Notes: a model not told the origin generated them from the sequence alone. Counted from the first letter of the stretch, positions 17,976 through 27,494 are shown. The stretch is 64,000 nucleotides of DNA from Deltaproteobacteria bacterium (GCA_024279255.1 JAJRRT010000097.1:1-64000), one strand, 5' to 3'. Numbers and translations: made by a program.

Positions 17976-20428
17976 AATGCTTCGTTCTCTGTGCGCTCAA
18001 TCACTTCCTGCTGAAGATCGGCATTCATATCGTTGAAATAGTCGCTATATCCGGCCATGCGCACCAGCAGGTCCCTATAATCCTCAGGGCTCTCCTGAGC
18101 GGCTTTGAGTGTCGCAGTATCGATGATATTGAACTGAATATGGTGCCCACCAAGGGTGAAATAGCTGCGGACAAGCTGTCCGAGCCTGGCAATATCCTCA
18201 TCCCGCTTGAGCAAACTGGGGAGAAAACGCTGATTCAGCAGGGTTCCTCCCGACATCGTATGATCGAGCTTGGTCAGTGAGCGGATGACCGCCGAAGGAC
18301 CATGGGTGTCAGCACCGTGGGACGGCGAAGTCCCATCAGAAATCGATTTTCCGGCAAAACGCCCGTTAGGCGTTGCGCCCATCACCTTGCCAAAATAGAT
18401 ATGGCAGGTCGTTGAGAGCATGTTGAGATGGAAACTCTCCCCTTTGACATTCGGCTTGCCATCGATAGCCTCAAGCAGATCAGCATAGACCTGCAATGCG
18501 ATCTCATCGGCAAAATCATCATCGTTACCGAAAAATGGGGTCTTATTGAGGATCGTCTGGCGCAGGAATTCTTCTCCTTCAAAGTTATTCGCGACCGCCG
18601 CGAGAAGCTGGTCCAGACCAAAGGTCTGATCTTCAAAAACATGCTTCTTCAGCGCTGCCAGCGAATCGGTAGTGGTCCCTAAGCCAGTACACTGGATATA
18701 GTTGGTGTTGTAACGTGGACCACCGTCGTAGTAATCCTTGCCCTTGCTGATGCAATCCTCAATCACCACCGATAAAAAGGGTGCCGGGGCGTATTTGGCG
18801 AACATCCGATCGATATAATTACTGACTCGCACCTTGGTCTCAACGATATAATTCAATTGCCTGCGGAAGGCAGCATACAGCTCTGTATAATTTTTGAAGC
18901 CCAAAGGATCGCCACTCGCCATGCCTGCCTGCTTGCCGGTAACCGGATCAATCCCGTTGTTCAGAGTCATCTCAAGAACCTTCGGAACATTCAAATATCC
19001 GGTTAAAACATAAGCCTCCTTGCCAAAAGCTCCGACCTCTATACAGCCACTGCATCCCCCTTCCCGGGCATCCCTTAAAGACTTCCCCTGACGCATCAGT
19101 TCGACCGTGTAGACATCGGGATTAAAAATGGATGGATAGCCGTGGCCCTGACGAATGACCTTGCAGGCAGCATTCAAAAAGCGTTCAGGGGTCTTGCTGC
19201 TGATATGGACCGAACTACCCGGCTGCAGAACATGTAACTCTTCGATCACTTCAAGCATGAGATAGGAAACCTCACTGACTCCGTTCCTCCCCTCGCCAGT
19301 GATGCCGCCAATATTAATATTGGTGAAATCATTATAGGTGCCACTTTCACGCGCAGTGATACCGACCTTAGGTGGTGCAGGGTGATTATTGACCTTGATC
19401 CAGAAGCAGCAGAGCAATTCTTTGGCCTGTTCGCGGCTCAGGCTGCCTGCAGCAATCTCCTTTGCGTAGAACGGTGTCAGATGCTGATCGAAATGACCGG
19501 GGTTCATTGCATCCCAGCCGTTCAGTTCTGTAATGGTTCCGAGATGCACGAACCAGTACATCTGAATCGCCTCGTGAAAGGTTTCCGGCTTGTGCGCCGG
19601 TACCCGTCGGCAGACTGCGGCAATTCTCTCAAGTTCAACGACACGTTGCGGATCAGTCTCTTTTGCCGCCATCTCTTCGGCCAGATCAGCATGGCGCTCG
19701 GCAAAAAGAATCACCGCGTCGCAGCTGATATCCATCGCCTTGAGTTCTTCAAACTTATCGGTCGCTTCGGGATCATTCAAATAATCGAGGGCAGCGATCT
19801 CAGTCGTAATCTGGGCCTTAAAATCGAGCATTCCTTTTCGATAGATCTGCCCGTCGAGGGCGGTATGCCCTGGCGCACGCTGTTCCATAAACTCGGTAAA
19901 GAGACCAGCCTCATATGCCGCCTGCCATTCTTGCGGCACATGGTTTAAGATCCGCTCACGCATGGTCTTTCCTTGCCAATAAGGAATCACCTCACGTGCA
20001 TAGGTCTCAATGTCCTCAGCGCTGATCGTGTATCGTTGCTGATCGCGTGTATTCAGGACATGAAAATCTTCGACGCTGTGACAGGTCAGTTCGGGGAAGG
20101 TCGGCACCGCTTTCGGCCGAGGGCCACGCTCAGCAACAATCAGCTCATCAGCACCGATATATAGCGTCTTCTTCTGGCAGTGGTCGAGAAAGTTCAACGC
20201 CCGAAGCACCGGAATCGAATATTTGCCGTAGTTCTCGCGATAAAATGCAGTCTCATGCAAGGCGCGCTCGATCGACAGGCTCGGCTCGGTCTCAACGCTC
20301 AGCTTGCGTAAGCGCTGAATACGAGGATTCATCCCCGGTCCAAGAGAACTATTAAGTTCCGGGTAGAAGTTCCCTTCAGCAGCAGCTTTACGCTGTGGAT
20401 CAATCTTCAATCGTTCGGTGGTTTCCAT
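17972..20428 (-). CDS. hypD: trans-4-hydroxy-L-proline dehydratase, glycyl radical enzyme
   Basis: Glycyl radical enzyme of 818 residues. The active-site thiyl cysteine is Cys462 in CSGCIE with partner Glu464, and the radical glycine is Gly793 in RMAGYSDYFND. Against Clostridioides difficile HypD, as I remember it, the substrate-pocket residues Phe152, His160, Asp278, Ser334, Asp339, Cys434, Glu436 and Gly765 all recur here, each shifted by exactly 28 (Phe180, His188, Asp306, Ser362, Asp367, Cys462, Glu464, Gly793). The reaction is dehydration of hydroxyproline to P5C. The 28-residue N-terminal extension is an oddity, as is Cys459 where HypD has Thr. Ribosome site AAAGGG. Confidence 0.9.
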   Translation of the reverse strand: METTERLKIDPQRKAAAEGNFYPELNSSLGPGMNPRIQRLRKLSVETEPSLSIERALHETAFYRENYGKYSIPVLRALNFLDHCQKKTLYIGADELIVAERGPRPKAVPTFPELTCHSVEDFHVLNTRDQQRYTISAEDIETYAREVIPYWQGKTMRERILNHVPQEWQAAYEAGLFTEFMEQRAPGHTALDGQIYRKGMLDFKAQITTEIAALDYLNDPEATDKFEELKAMDISCDAVILFAERHADLAEEMAAKETDPQRVVELERIAAVCRRVPAHKPETFHEAIQMYWFVHLGTITELNGWDAMNPGHFDQHLTPFYAKEIAAGSLSREQAKELLCCFWIKVNNHPAPPKVGITARESGTYNDFTNINIGGITGEGRNGVSEVSYLMLEVIEELHVLQPGSSVHISSKTPERFLNAACKVIRQGHGYPSIFNPDVYTVELMRQGKSLRDAREGGCSGCIEVGAFGKEAYVLTGYLNVPKVLEMTLNNGIDPVTGKQAGMASGDPLGFKNYTELYAAFRRQLNYIVETKVRVSNYIDRMFAKYAPAPFLSVVIEDCISKGKDYYDGGPRYNTNYIQCTGLGTTTDSLAALKKHVFEDQTFGLDQLLAAVANNFEGEEFLRQTILNKTPFFGNDDDFADEIALQVYADLLEAIDGKPNVKGESFHLNMLSTTCHIYFGKVMGATPNGRFAGKSISDGTSPSHGADTHGPSAVIRSLTKLDHTMSGGTLLNQRFLPSLLKRDEDIARLGQLVRSYFTLGGHHIQFNIIDTATLKAAQESPEDYRDLLVRMAGYSDYFNDMNADLQQEVIERTENEAF

Positions 20429-20555
20429 GATGATCCCTTTTTGCTTTCCCTATTCGAGCCGGAGACTGATTCGTTTGTCTAACCTGAAATAATACTGTGA
20501 ACAACCACTTCGGGACAAGAACTGTCGTTGTCTTGGCGATGCCATGATAATATTC

Positions 20556-20571
20556 AGCAATTTAGGTACCA
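20556..20571 (-). promoter_or_regulatory. Sigma-54-type promoter of the hypD operon
   Basis: On the - strand it reads TGGTACCTAAATTGCT: the invariant GG and GC are spaced by exactly 10 bases, and 13-14 of the 16 positions fit the -24/-12 consensus. The predicted transcript starts near 20545, giving a leader of roughly 115 bases before hypD. Confidence 0.72.
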
Positions 20572-20685
20572 ACTACACCAAGGACTACCCTCACCTTATA
20601 ACCTCTTGAAAATTCACATAATTATTCATTTCAAAGAAAAACAAACTCATCTTTAAAAATGAAGAGCTATCCAAAAAAGCATATT

Positions 20686-20703
20686 TTATGCAGCAATGAA
20701 TAA
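20686..20703. promoter_or_regulatory. Candidate activator site upstream of hypD
   Basis: TTATGC-AGCAAT-GAATAA resembles TTATGC-AATTAC-GCATAA, the core of the dyad at 39199-39216, with one mismatch in the half-sites. It is about 120 bases upstream of the hypD -24 box, a normal distance for an enhancer site. This is a similarity by eye only. Confidence 0.35.
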
Positions 20704-20834
20704 ATTACCTTCAACTGCACCCTCCTCAACAGCACACGACGTCCCCCAGCCTATCGGAGAAAATCATTCTCGCTCCACACGAACCGAATTTAGATGTTAA
20801 ACTACGCAGCAAACATTCAGGTCAAGGAGGAAAG

Positions 20835-22193
20835 ATGGCACGGCATTTTGATTATATCGCTATTGGTGGTGGTAGCGGCGGCATTGCTTCAGCCAATAGG
20901 GCCGCAATGCGTGGCGCAAAAGTCGCAATCATCGAAGCAAAACAACTTGGCGGAACCTGCGTTAACCTCGGCTGCGTACCCAAAAAAGTGATGTGGCATG
21001 GTGCGCAAGTCGCAGAGGCTATCAAGCTGTATGCGCCTGATTATGGCTTCGATCTAACGCTAAAATCTTTCGATTGGCCTAAACTGGTCGAGAATCGCAA
21101 TGCCTACATCAGCCGTATTCACCAAAGTTATGACAAATCTCTAGCGAGCAATGGCGTCACCGTGATCAAAGGTTTTGCCACCTTTATCAATGATAAAACC
21201 GTTGAAGCTGATGGTGAACAATATACTGCAGACCACATTCTTATCGCCACAGGAGGTCGACCAACACACCCTGATATTCCAGGCGCTGAGTTTGGCATCG
21301 ATTCAGATCGATTTTTTGCATTAACCGAACAACCAAAACGTGTTGCCGTTGTCGGCGCCGGTTACATCGCGGTTGAGTTAGCCGGCATGCTGCACAGTCT
21401 TGGATCTTCCACGCATTTATTTGTGCGCAAACAGTCCCCATTACGTAATTTCGATCCCCTTGTCGTCAGCACCCTGATGGAGGTGATGGAAAACGAAGGG
21501 CCGACTCTGCATACCTATGCGACTCCGCAGAAAGTCACAAAAGAGAAGGATGGCAGTCTGATCCTGCACCTAGAAAATGGGGAGACCCACAATTTTGACC
21601 AGATCATCTGGGCTATCGGGCGGCACCCCTCAACCGATGGAATGAATATCGAAGCATCGAACATTGAACGAACGGTGGATGGTTACATCAAGGTCGATGA
21701 ATATCAAACGACTTCTGCTGACAATATTTATGCCGTCGGGGATGTGATCGAAAATGGAGTTGAATTGACACCGGTTGCGGTTAGAGCAGGGCGCTTACTC
21801 GCTGAGAGGTTATTTAACCCTCAAATGAAAAAAGCCAAAATGGACTACAACCTGATTCCGACCGTCGTCTTCAGTCATCCGCCAATCGGCACTATCGGCC
21901 TGACCGAACCTGAGGCGATTGCTCAGTATGGTGAAGAACAGATCAATATCTACACCTCAAGCTTCACCGCCATGTACACCGCCGTAACCCAACATCGGCA
22001 GCCGTGCAAAATGAAACTAGTCTGTGCCGGGGCTGAGGAAAAAATCGTCGGATTGCACGGCGTCGGTTTTGCTGTGGATGAGATGATTCAGGGATTTGCA
22101 GTTGCAATCAAGATGGGAGCGACCAAGGCAGACTTTGACAACGTGGTTGCGATTCATCCGACCGGATCAGAAGAGTTTGTCACGATGCGCTAG
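20835..22193 (+). CDS. gor: Glutathione-disulfide reductase
   Basis: NADPH-dependent flavoenzyme reducing glutathione disulfide. The N-terminal FAD motif is [17 protein letters not shown], and the redox disulfide is Cys42/Cys47 in [17 protein letters not shown]. The NADPH-binding motif is [15 protein letters not shown], and the C-terminal [12 protein letters not shown] carries the active-site His/Glu. The Arg residues after the second motif (VRKQSPLR) favour NADPH. At 452 residues it is close to E. coli Gor along its whole length (recollection), more so than expected for a deltaproteobacterium, suggesting transfer. Strong ribosome site AAGGAGG. It is a single-gene unit. Confidence 0.95.
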   Translation: MARHFDYIAIGGGSGGIASANRAAMRGAKVAIIEAKQLGGTCVNLGCVPKKVMWHGAQVAEAIKLYAPDYGFDLTLKSFDWPKLVENRNAYISRIHQSYDKSLASNGVTVIKGFATFINDKTVEADGEQYTADHILIATGGRPTHPDIPGAEFGIDSDRFFALTEQPKRVAVVGAGYIAVELAGMLHSLGSSTHLFVRKQSPLRNFDPLVVSTLMEVMENEGPTLHTYATPQKVTKEKDGSLILHLENGETHNFDQIIWAIGRHPSTDGMNIEASNIERTVDGYIKVDEYQTTSADNIYAVGDVIENGVELTPVAVRAGRLLAERLFNPQMKKAKMDYNLIPTVVFSHPPIGTIGLTEPEAIAQYGEEQINIYTSSFTAMYTAVTQHRQPCKMKLVCAGAEEKIVGLHGVGFAVDEMIQGFAVAIKMGATKADFDNVVAIHPTGSEEFVTMR

Positions 22194-22268
22194 GAGCTTG
22201 TCAGACTTAACGGGCCATATAAACGGATTTTCAGCCAGCCAATAAATCTATTCACCGCTACTCATAAG

Positions 22269-23894
22269 CTAAGGAGTGATCCAAACCACTGGCTCAACTA
22301 GCGAGGCATCCTTATCCCGTGAAAGATCGACAACTGAGGCCCCTTTGGCCAGATATCTCTGCCCTGGGCCGAAACTGAGGCGTGGATAATTGTTGGCATA
22401 CAACGCCATACGGTCACCATGGTCCAACACATCAAGTAGATAATCACGATAGAAATAACTCTTGATATGCATCAAGCCCTCGCCGAGTATCATTGCAGCA
22501 TAAAAGGTCTGCCCTTGAACTCGCGGTTGAGTAAACGGGATCTTACGCAATTCCAACCAGGTTTCAAGTCGCTTAAAACGAACGTCACGATCTTCCGGCT
22601 GGTTAAATGGATGAATCAGAAAAACCTGGCCTGCCAATTTGCCGTAGAACTCGCTGACATCCCCACCAAGTAACGAAGATGAGAGATAGATCAGACCAGT
22701 ATCTGTAGTCATCGGTAATGAGAGAAACTCAATTTCCTCTCTGTCGAGCCAGGCGATCGTTGCGACTCTCTTTTCTGCTCCATCCTGTAAAGAGTTGTCA
22801 GAGTCCGGTGTTAACAGCCGATCCTCAAGTTGAAACTGGGGATAAGCAGTCAGCGCATGACGCAAGGCGCGCGCAGCAAAGGCACCGTCACTGCCATCGC
22901 CATAGAGCTGGACGATCCGCCCGCCCGATGAGGACGCAGCCAAATGCTCAAGCAGAACTTCCGCTTCCAACACCAATCCCTTGGAAAAGTAGAGCGTATA
23001 AAAGTTCTCGTTGCTGTCGACCTGAGGCATATCCGTATTTGGCAGCAGTTGTGGGATCTGTTGCTCTTCGCAAAAACGGTGAATCGGTTGCCACTCACCA
23101 TCGATCACGCCACTGATTAAAGCGAAAACGGGTTGCTGGCGGTAGTATTCCTCAAGCTGTGCCTGCCAGGTTGTTGCTGGCCCGCTTAACTCCCAGCGAT
23201 GTAGTTCCCATGTTCGATAGGCCTTATTTTTGTATTCATGAAAAAAGGAACCGGATGCTTTGCGCCGAATTTCGGAACGCGTGCCACTGTTCTTGTCCTT
23301 GAAAAACCGCTCCAACACCTCCAACATCGCCGTGCTGATTTTTGGATCTACGCCGGGACCAATGACCGTCGCCAGATGGATACTCTCACCTGTTACTCCA
23401 GCAGAATCTTTGCTCGAAAGCTGCTTCAAGTAGGCGATAAGTCCAGCCATTTCCAATGCTGGCAGATCATAAACAGGCATGACAGGATCGAAGATCTGTC
23501 CCTCAGAATCTGCCCCCTTGCGTAGTGCCATGGCCAGACTTGCCTCGGTATAAGCGGGTCGTTCATGATAAATTTTCTGGCGTGGGCTAAACAGCGCTGG
23601 CCCGTTGATCGGTAAGACAAACCTGTCCCCTTCCGCACCTCCCATACCACTACGTCGATGACAATTCAGGCAGGTCGCCTGAGTTCCGTCGATCGGCACT
23701 CCTCCCAGAACCAGAGACTTGACAGGAGTGCCATCAGCCAAGCGCCCGTCGCGATAGACCTTCTGTCCAATAGTCAGCAGTTCAGATTCGGATAAGGATT
23801 CTATTGCTGCCCTGCCCTTGACATATGATCTGGCTTGACAGCCACCGAATACAGCAATCAGCAAGATCGGTAGCAGCAAACGGACAAGACTCAT
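22269..23894 (-). CDS. Lipoprotein fusing cytochrome c to a periplasmic binding-like domain
   Basis: A 541-residue predicted lipoprotein with lipobox VFGGC and Cys19. Residues about 40-160 form a monoheme cytochrome c domain with Cys75-Leu-Asn-Cys78-His79, then MPVYDLPALEMAGLIAYLKQL, whose methionine could be the distal ligand. Residues about 170-541 look like a type I periplasmic binding fold (IHLATVIGPGVDPK, FALISGVIDGEW, IPQLLPNTDMP, FYTLYFSKG, GGRIVQLYGDGS). It starts directly after the SCO1-like stop, so the pair is co-translated. Probably a redox or solute-sensing electron-transfer protein at the outer face of the inner membrane or in the outer membrane. Its exact role is unknown. Confidence 0.85.
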   Translation of the reverse strand: MSLVRLLLPILLIAVFGGCQARSYVKGRAAIESLSESELLTIGQKVYRDGRLADGTPVKSLVLGGVPIDGTQATCLNCHRRSGMGGAEGDRFVLPINGPALFSPRQKIYHERPAYTEASLAMALRKGADSEGQIFDPVMPVYDLPALEMAGLIAYLKQLSSKDSAGVTGESIHLATVIGPGVDPKISTAMLEVLERFFKDKNSGTRSEIRRKASGSFFHEYKNKAYRTWELHRWELSGPATTWQAQLEEYYRQQPVFALISGVIDGEWQPIHRFCEEQQIPQLLPNTDMPQVDSNENFYTLYFSKGLVLEAEVLLEHLAASSSGGRIVQLYGDGSDGAFAARALRHALTAYPQFQLEDRLLTPDSDNSLQDGAEKRVATIAWLDREEIEFLSLPMTTDTGLIYLSSSLLGGDVSEFYGKLAGQVFLIHPFNQPEDRDVRFKRLETWLELRKIPFTQPRVQGQTFYAAMILGEGLMHIKSYFYRDYLLDVLDHGDRMALYANNYPRLSFGPGQRYLAKGASVVDLSRDKDASLVEPVVWITP

Positions 23895-24497
23895 CTACTG
23901 ACCCGCCATCCGACGATATTCAGCGACCAACTCGGCACCAGTAGCTAATCCATCAACCCGCAACCACTTCTCTTCGTTCGGGACTTTAATGAGTGTAAAA
24001 GGACGATGATTCATCTTATCCGAGACATAACCAGCTAAGCTCTGCTGAACCTCAGCGATAGTTGCAGCATCACCGGTCAGAAACCGCCAATTAGTACCGG
24101 CACCGTACTTCTGGGCATACTTTTTAAGTGTCGAGGGCGTATCATATTCAGGATCGATTGAGATCGATATCATCTGTAATTCATGCGACCCCGCTCCAAG
24201 TTCCTGCTGCACCTGAAAAAATGTCGCTGACATGACAGGGCAAATCGTAGTGCAGGAGGTAAAAATAAAATTCAGGGCATAGGGCTCGGAGGACTTCAGA
24301 AGTTGAGGAAGAGGAAGCCGACTTCCGTCCTGATCGATCAAGGTGGCATCAGGAATCTGATAGTTGGCCATGGAACGGGTATAGCTTTGCGGCCGTTCCA
24401 ACATCGCCTGATGAGCGGCATGATCTCCACCATGATGCATGCAGCCACTCAACAGAATACTCAGAAGTATCATAGCGGAATAACGTAAAACGATCAT
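23895..24497 (-). CDS. SCO1/SenC/PrrC-family copper-binding lipoprotein
   Basis: A thioredoxin-fold protein of the SCO family. The copper/redox motif is Cys82-Thr-Thr-Ile-Cys86 (FTSCTTICP), with the distal histidine in NHRPFT near residue 170. The signal sequence has lipobox LLSGC with Cys19 and is followed by a His/Met-rich stretch (MHHGGDHAAHQAM) that may bind copper. I chose the ATG at 24497 because GGAGGTCAGCCT precedes it; 13 upstream codons would disrupt the signal peptide. SCO proteins deliver copper to cytochrome oxidase or act as thiol reductases. Here the partner gene encodes a cytochrome c fusion. Confidence 0.92.
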   Translation of the reverse strand: MIVLRYSAMILLSILLSGCMHHGGDHAAHQAMLERPQSYTRSMANYQIPDATLIDQDGSRLPLPQLLKSSEPYALNFIFTSCTTICPVMSATFFQVQQELGAGSHELQMISISIDPEYDTPSTLKKYAQKYGAGTNWRFLTGDAATIAEVQQSLAGYVSDKMNHRPFTLIKVPNEEKWLRVDGLATGAELVAEYRRMAGQ

Positions 24498-24777
24498 AGG
24501 CTGACCTCCTTTTACCATGGGCGCAGCGCCCACCACAGCAACCCGAACTCCTCACAAAAAACTGTTGCACAAAACAAACTCGACGTGACACTTTTCGCTT
24601 GAGCCTCGAATCAGTATAGCTGATTCCCTCGGCAGATTGATACCGCGCGGTGTGTCAGAAAGAATGTCTACCATCGAAGTTGGCTCACAGGGGAATGATA
24701 GAATATTTGACGCATGACATTTGCCATGGGTGCTATAATCTGACAGCTGGATTCCTTCTGCGGACAAGGAGAAGCCT

Positions 24778-25848
24778 GTGCCCTCTCTCAATTTCGAACA
24801 GGAACGACGGAACTTTCATCAATATTATGACGCCAACAGGACGCTCTTCGAAAAGGCCAAGAATGCTGATATCAGCATTATCGCTTCGTTGATCAAGAAA
24901 TCAGATATCGGCGAGGTGACCAAAATTGAAGGGCGGGTCAAGGACAAAGCTGAATGCATTAAAAAATTTCACCGCAAGTACCAGAGTAAACTCGAATCTG
25001 ACGAGCAACCCTATCAAATCAAAGATTACATTTCAGATTTGATCGGCATTCGCATCGTTTGCCTCTACGAAGATCAGATAGCTGTCGTTTCACAAGTTCT
25101 GCAGCGTTACTTTAAAATCATTGACGTAACCGACAAGATCTCAGCCGTTGAGAGCACTGAGGGTTCCTTCGGCTACAAGGGGCTACATATGGATCTGGCC
25201 CTGAGTGACGAGTTGGCCGAGCAACCGAAATACCACCCCTATGCGGAGCTGACCTTCGAAGTGCAGATCCGTTCTTTGATTCAGGATGCCTGGAGCGTCC
25301 TGGATCACAAGATCAAATACAAGAAATCGATTCCCAACGACCTGCGACGACGGATAAATGTGCTGTCAGCGCTGTTTGAACTGGCTGACCGCGAATTCAA
25401 AGAGATCCGCAACGCGACCGCTGAACTGATACAGCAGGCAACAGTCGAACCGATTGAAAATTCAACCGCAGAGGAAGACACAACGCTCGATACGAAGGGT
25501 AATGAAAAGCTGATCAATGCCTTCAGCTTTCTACGGGTCGCAGGTCACTTTTTTAGAGATTTCGAGTTCGAGGATTACAAGGTCGATGGTTTCGTTCAGG
25601 ACATCCTGAAACTGGCACCTGATTTTGAAAAGTCCACTCTCCACAGAAGCCTGCTCGAAAACATGAAAGCGGTCAGAGAATACTCTGCAGAGTTTCTGGC
25701 GGAAGATCCCGACAGCAGCTTCAGCCCCTACACCTCTATTCGCCACTGTCTCTATCTTTATGACTGCAAAACCTTCCACCGCATCCTTTCACGGGTCGCG
25801 CGTGAGCGTTTTGAGGTCTGGCTGGATAGTATTGCTACGCAAAACTAA
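24778..25848 (+). CDS. RelA/SpoT synthetase-domain protein
   Basis: A 356-residue protein whose residues about 60-200 match the RelA/SpoT nucleotidyltransferase domain: DYISDLIGIRIVCLYEDQI, GSFGYKGLHMDL and FEVQIRSLIQDAWSVLDHKIKYK. There is no HD hydrolase domain and no TGS/ACT, so it belongs with small alarmone synthetases or related RelA-like toxins. It is longer than typical small synthetases because of a roughly 140-residue helical C-terminal domain I do not recognise. The GTG at 24778 is preceded by ACAAGGAGA and fits. Likely product (p)ppGpp or a related nucleotide. It appears monocistronic. Confidence 0.85.
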   Translation: MPSLNFEQERRNFHQYYDANRTLFEKAKNADISIIASLIKKSDIGEVTKIEGRVKDKAECIKKFHRKYQSKLESDEQPYQIKDYISDLIGIRIVCLYEDQIAVVSQVLQRYFKIIDVTDKISAVESTEGSFGYKGLHMDLALSDELAEQPKYHPYAELTFEVQIRSLIQDAWSVLDHKIKYKKSIPNDLRRRINVLSALFELADREFKEIRNATAELIQQATVEPIENSTAEEDTTLDTKGNEKLINAFSFLRVAGHFFRDFEFEDYKVDGFVQDILKLAPDFEKSTLHRSLLENMKAVREYSAEFLAEDPDSSFSPYTSIRHCLYLYDCKTFHRILSRVARERFEVWLDSIATQN

Positions 25849-25976
25849 ACCAACCATACAAAATCGATACCAGCAGACCAGGGTCGTATTGATCTCAATA
25901 ATCTCTTTTGTAACAGCCCAAATATCGAGTAAACTCTGCCTCCAGTGAACAGCTGCAATTCACCAGAGATCGATGA

Positions 25977-27191
25977 ATGACAAAGAAAATTTATATTTCA
26001 CGCGGTAGCAGTGAGTATCGGCGTGCAAATCTGGCACTGTTTTTTGCCGGGTTCGTAACCTTCTCGACCCTTTACGCCTTTCAACCACTTTTCCCCAACC
26101 TGGTCGCCGAATTCGACATCTCTCCGGCATACGCCAGTCTGTCCCTCTCCCTTGCGACCTTTGCACTCGCTTTAACGCTACCGATTTCCGGCAGTCTATC
26201 GGACGCCTGGGGTCGACGTAAGCTGATGGGGGTCTCAGTCATCCTTGCAGCCCTTCTTGCGCTGACAAGTGCTGCCGATGTCGCCCTCTCCAGCCTCTTG
26301 ACATTACGTCTGCTCCAAGGGGTTGTTCTTGCGGGCGTCCCTGCAGTGGCCATGGCCTATCTAAATGATGAAATCAATCCGCGCGACATCAGTAGCGCGA
26401 TGGGTCTTTATATTGCCGGCAACGCCTGTGGAGGGATGACCGGACGAATACTGACCGCCTGGTTAACCGACCTCTTCAGCTGGCGAGTTGCGGTTACTGG
26501 CATCGGAATGCTCAGTCTGGTTCTGGCACTGTTTTTTTGGAAGCTACTGCCCCCCTCGCGCAACTTCGTCCGTCGGCCTTTACATCTTGGCCAACTGAGT
26601 GCTTCACTCTTTGAACACCTGCGTAACCCGGGTCTACTCTGCCTCTTCTTTCTCGCCTTCACCTGCATGGGCGGCTTCGTTACACTCTATAACTATGTCA
26701 GTTTCCGCTTACTCGGACCGGAATTTATCCTCAGCCAAGCCCAGGTTGCATTGATTTTTCTCGCATACGCTTTCGGTGCCGGGGGATCCAGTGTTATGGG
26801 CCGGCTGACCGATCGTTACGGTCGTAGCCCGATGCTCTTCAGCGCATTGAGCATCATGGCCATTGGCCTTCTGCTCACCCTGCTGCCGCAACTCCTAGCG
26901 GTTATCAGCGGTATCGTAGTATTCACTATGGGTTTTTTCAGCGCTCATGCCATCGCGTCGGCCTGGGTTGGTGCCTTTGCGGGTCAATCACGTGCCCAAG
27001 CTTCATCACTCTATCTTTTCTCCTACTACATGGGATCAAGCATTTCTGGCACCGGTGGAGGTTTTTTCTATGAAGTCTGGGGATGGAATGGAGTGGTTAT
27101 GCTGATTTCGATACTGCTCGGAGCAGCATTTATGACAGGAGCGCTGTTAAGCAGATTAGCGGGGCGGAAATCAGTCTTAAAAATTCCATAA
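25977..27191 (+). CDS. MFS transporter
   Basis: A 404-residue major facilitator protein with 12 predicted helices. The loop 2-3 signature is GSLSDAWGRRKLMG, and its echo in the second half is GRLTDRYGRSPMLF. The best remembered relatives are YnfM/YdhP-like drug or metabolite exporters. The ATG at 25977 was chosen over an overlapping out-of-frame ATG at 25973. The last 15 bases overlap the end of the convergent alkyltransferase-like gene. The substrate cannot be predicted from the sequence. Confidence 0.9.
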   Translation: MTKKIYISRGSSEYRRANLALFFAGFVTFSTLYAFQPLFPNLVAEFDISPAYASLSLSLATFALALTLPISGSLSDAWGRRKLMGVSVILAALLALTSAADVALSSLLTLRLLQGVVLAGVPAVAMAYLNDEINPRDISSAMGLYIAGNACGGMTGRILTAWLTDLFSWRVAVTGIGMLSLVLALFFWKLLPPSRNFVRRPLHLGQLSASLFEHLRNPGLLCLFFLAFTCMGGFVTLYNYVSFRLLGPEFILSQAQVALIFLAYAFGAGGSSVMGRLTDRYGRSPMLFSALSIMAIGLLLTLLPQLLAVISGIVVFTMGFFSAHAIASAWVGAFAGQSRAQASSLYLFSYYMGSSISGTGGGFFYEVWGWNGVVMLISILLGAAFMTGALLSRLAGRKSVLKIP

Positions 27192-27494
27192 ATACCTTTC
27201 AAGATCGATTCCCTGGTTACAATTGAACACAATCCCTTCGGCTTCGAGTAGCTCCCGTTGCAAGACATTCCCTTCACCATCACTGCGCGGACTAACCTTC
27301 CCCTGACTATTGATCACCCGTTGCCAGGGGACATCGCTCCCCCTCGGCAGGGCTGCCATAGCAAAGCCGACGGTACGCGCAGTACACCCTGCAAGCTGCC
27401 CGATCCGCCCATAGGTCGTCACGAAACCGGGCGGAACCTGTCGGACCAGAACATAAACATCCTGATACCGTGAACTGGAAGAGTCTTGAAGCAT
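27177..27494 (-). CDS. Alkyltransferase-like protein (ATL, MGMT fold)
   Basis: A 105-residue protein with the DNA-binding domain of O6-alkylguanine-DNA alkyltransferases. The catalytic cysteine of the usual PCHRV motif is replaced by Trp57 in PWQRVI, the hallmark of ATL proteins. Tyr28 (TTYGRI) and the arginine finger Arg40 (TARTVG) are kept, so it should flip and bind alkylated guanine without repairing it, flagging it for nucleotide excision repair. Its 3' end overlaps that of the MFS gene by 15 bases on the opposite strand. Confidence 0.93.
   Translation of the reverse strand: MLQDSSSSRYQDVYVLVRQVPPGFVTTYGRIGQLAGCTARTVGFAMAALPRGSDVPWQRVINSQGKVSPRSDGEGNVLQRELLEAEGIVFNCNQGIDLERYLWNF

Larger units (their letters stand above)
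20429..20834. other. Divergent intergenic region between hypD and gor
   Basis: 406 bases with no gene. It holds the sigma-54-type promoter for hypD (20556-20571) and an 18-base imperfect dyad at 20686-20703 resembling the large dyad near the proline operon. I found no convincing promoter for gor. Confidence 0.7.

Noticed and set aside
17972-20428. Glycyl radical enzyme as pyruvate formate-lyase, choline lyase or isethionate lyase
   Set aside because: The HypD-type residues align at a constant offset. PFL has two adjacent active-site cysteines and an activase without extra ferredoxin motifs, unlike here.
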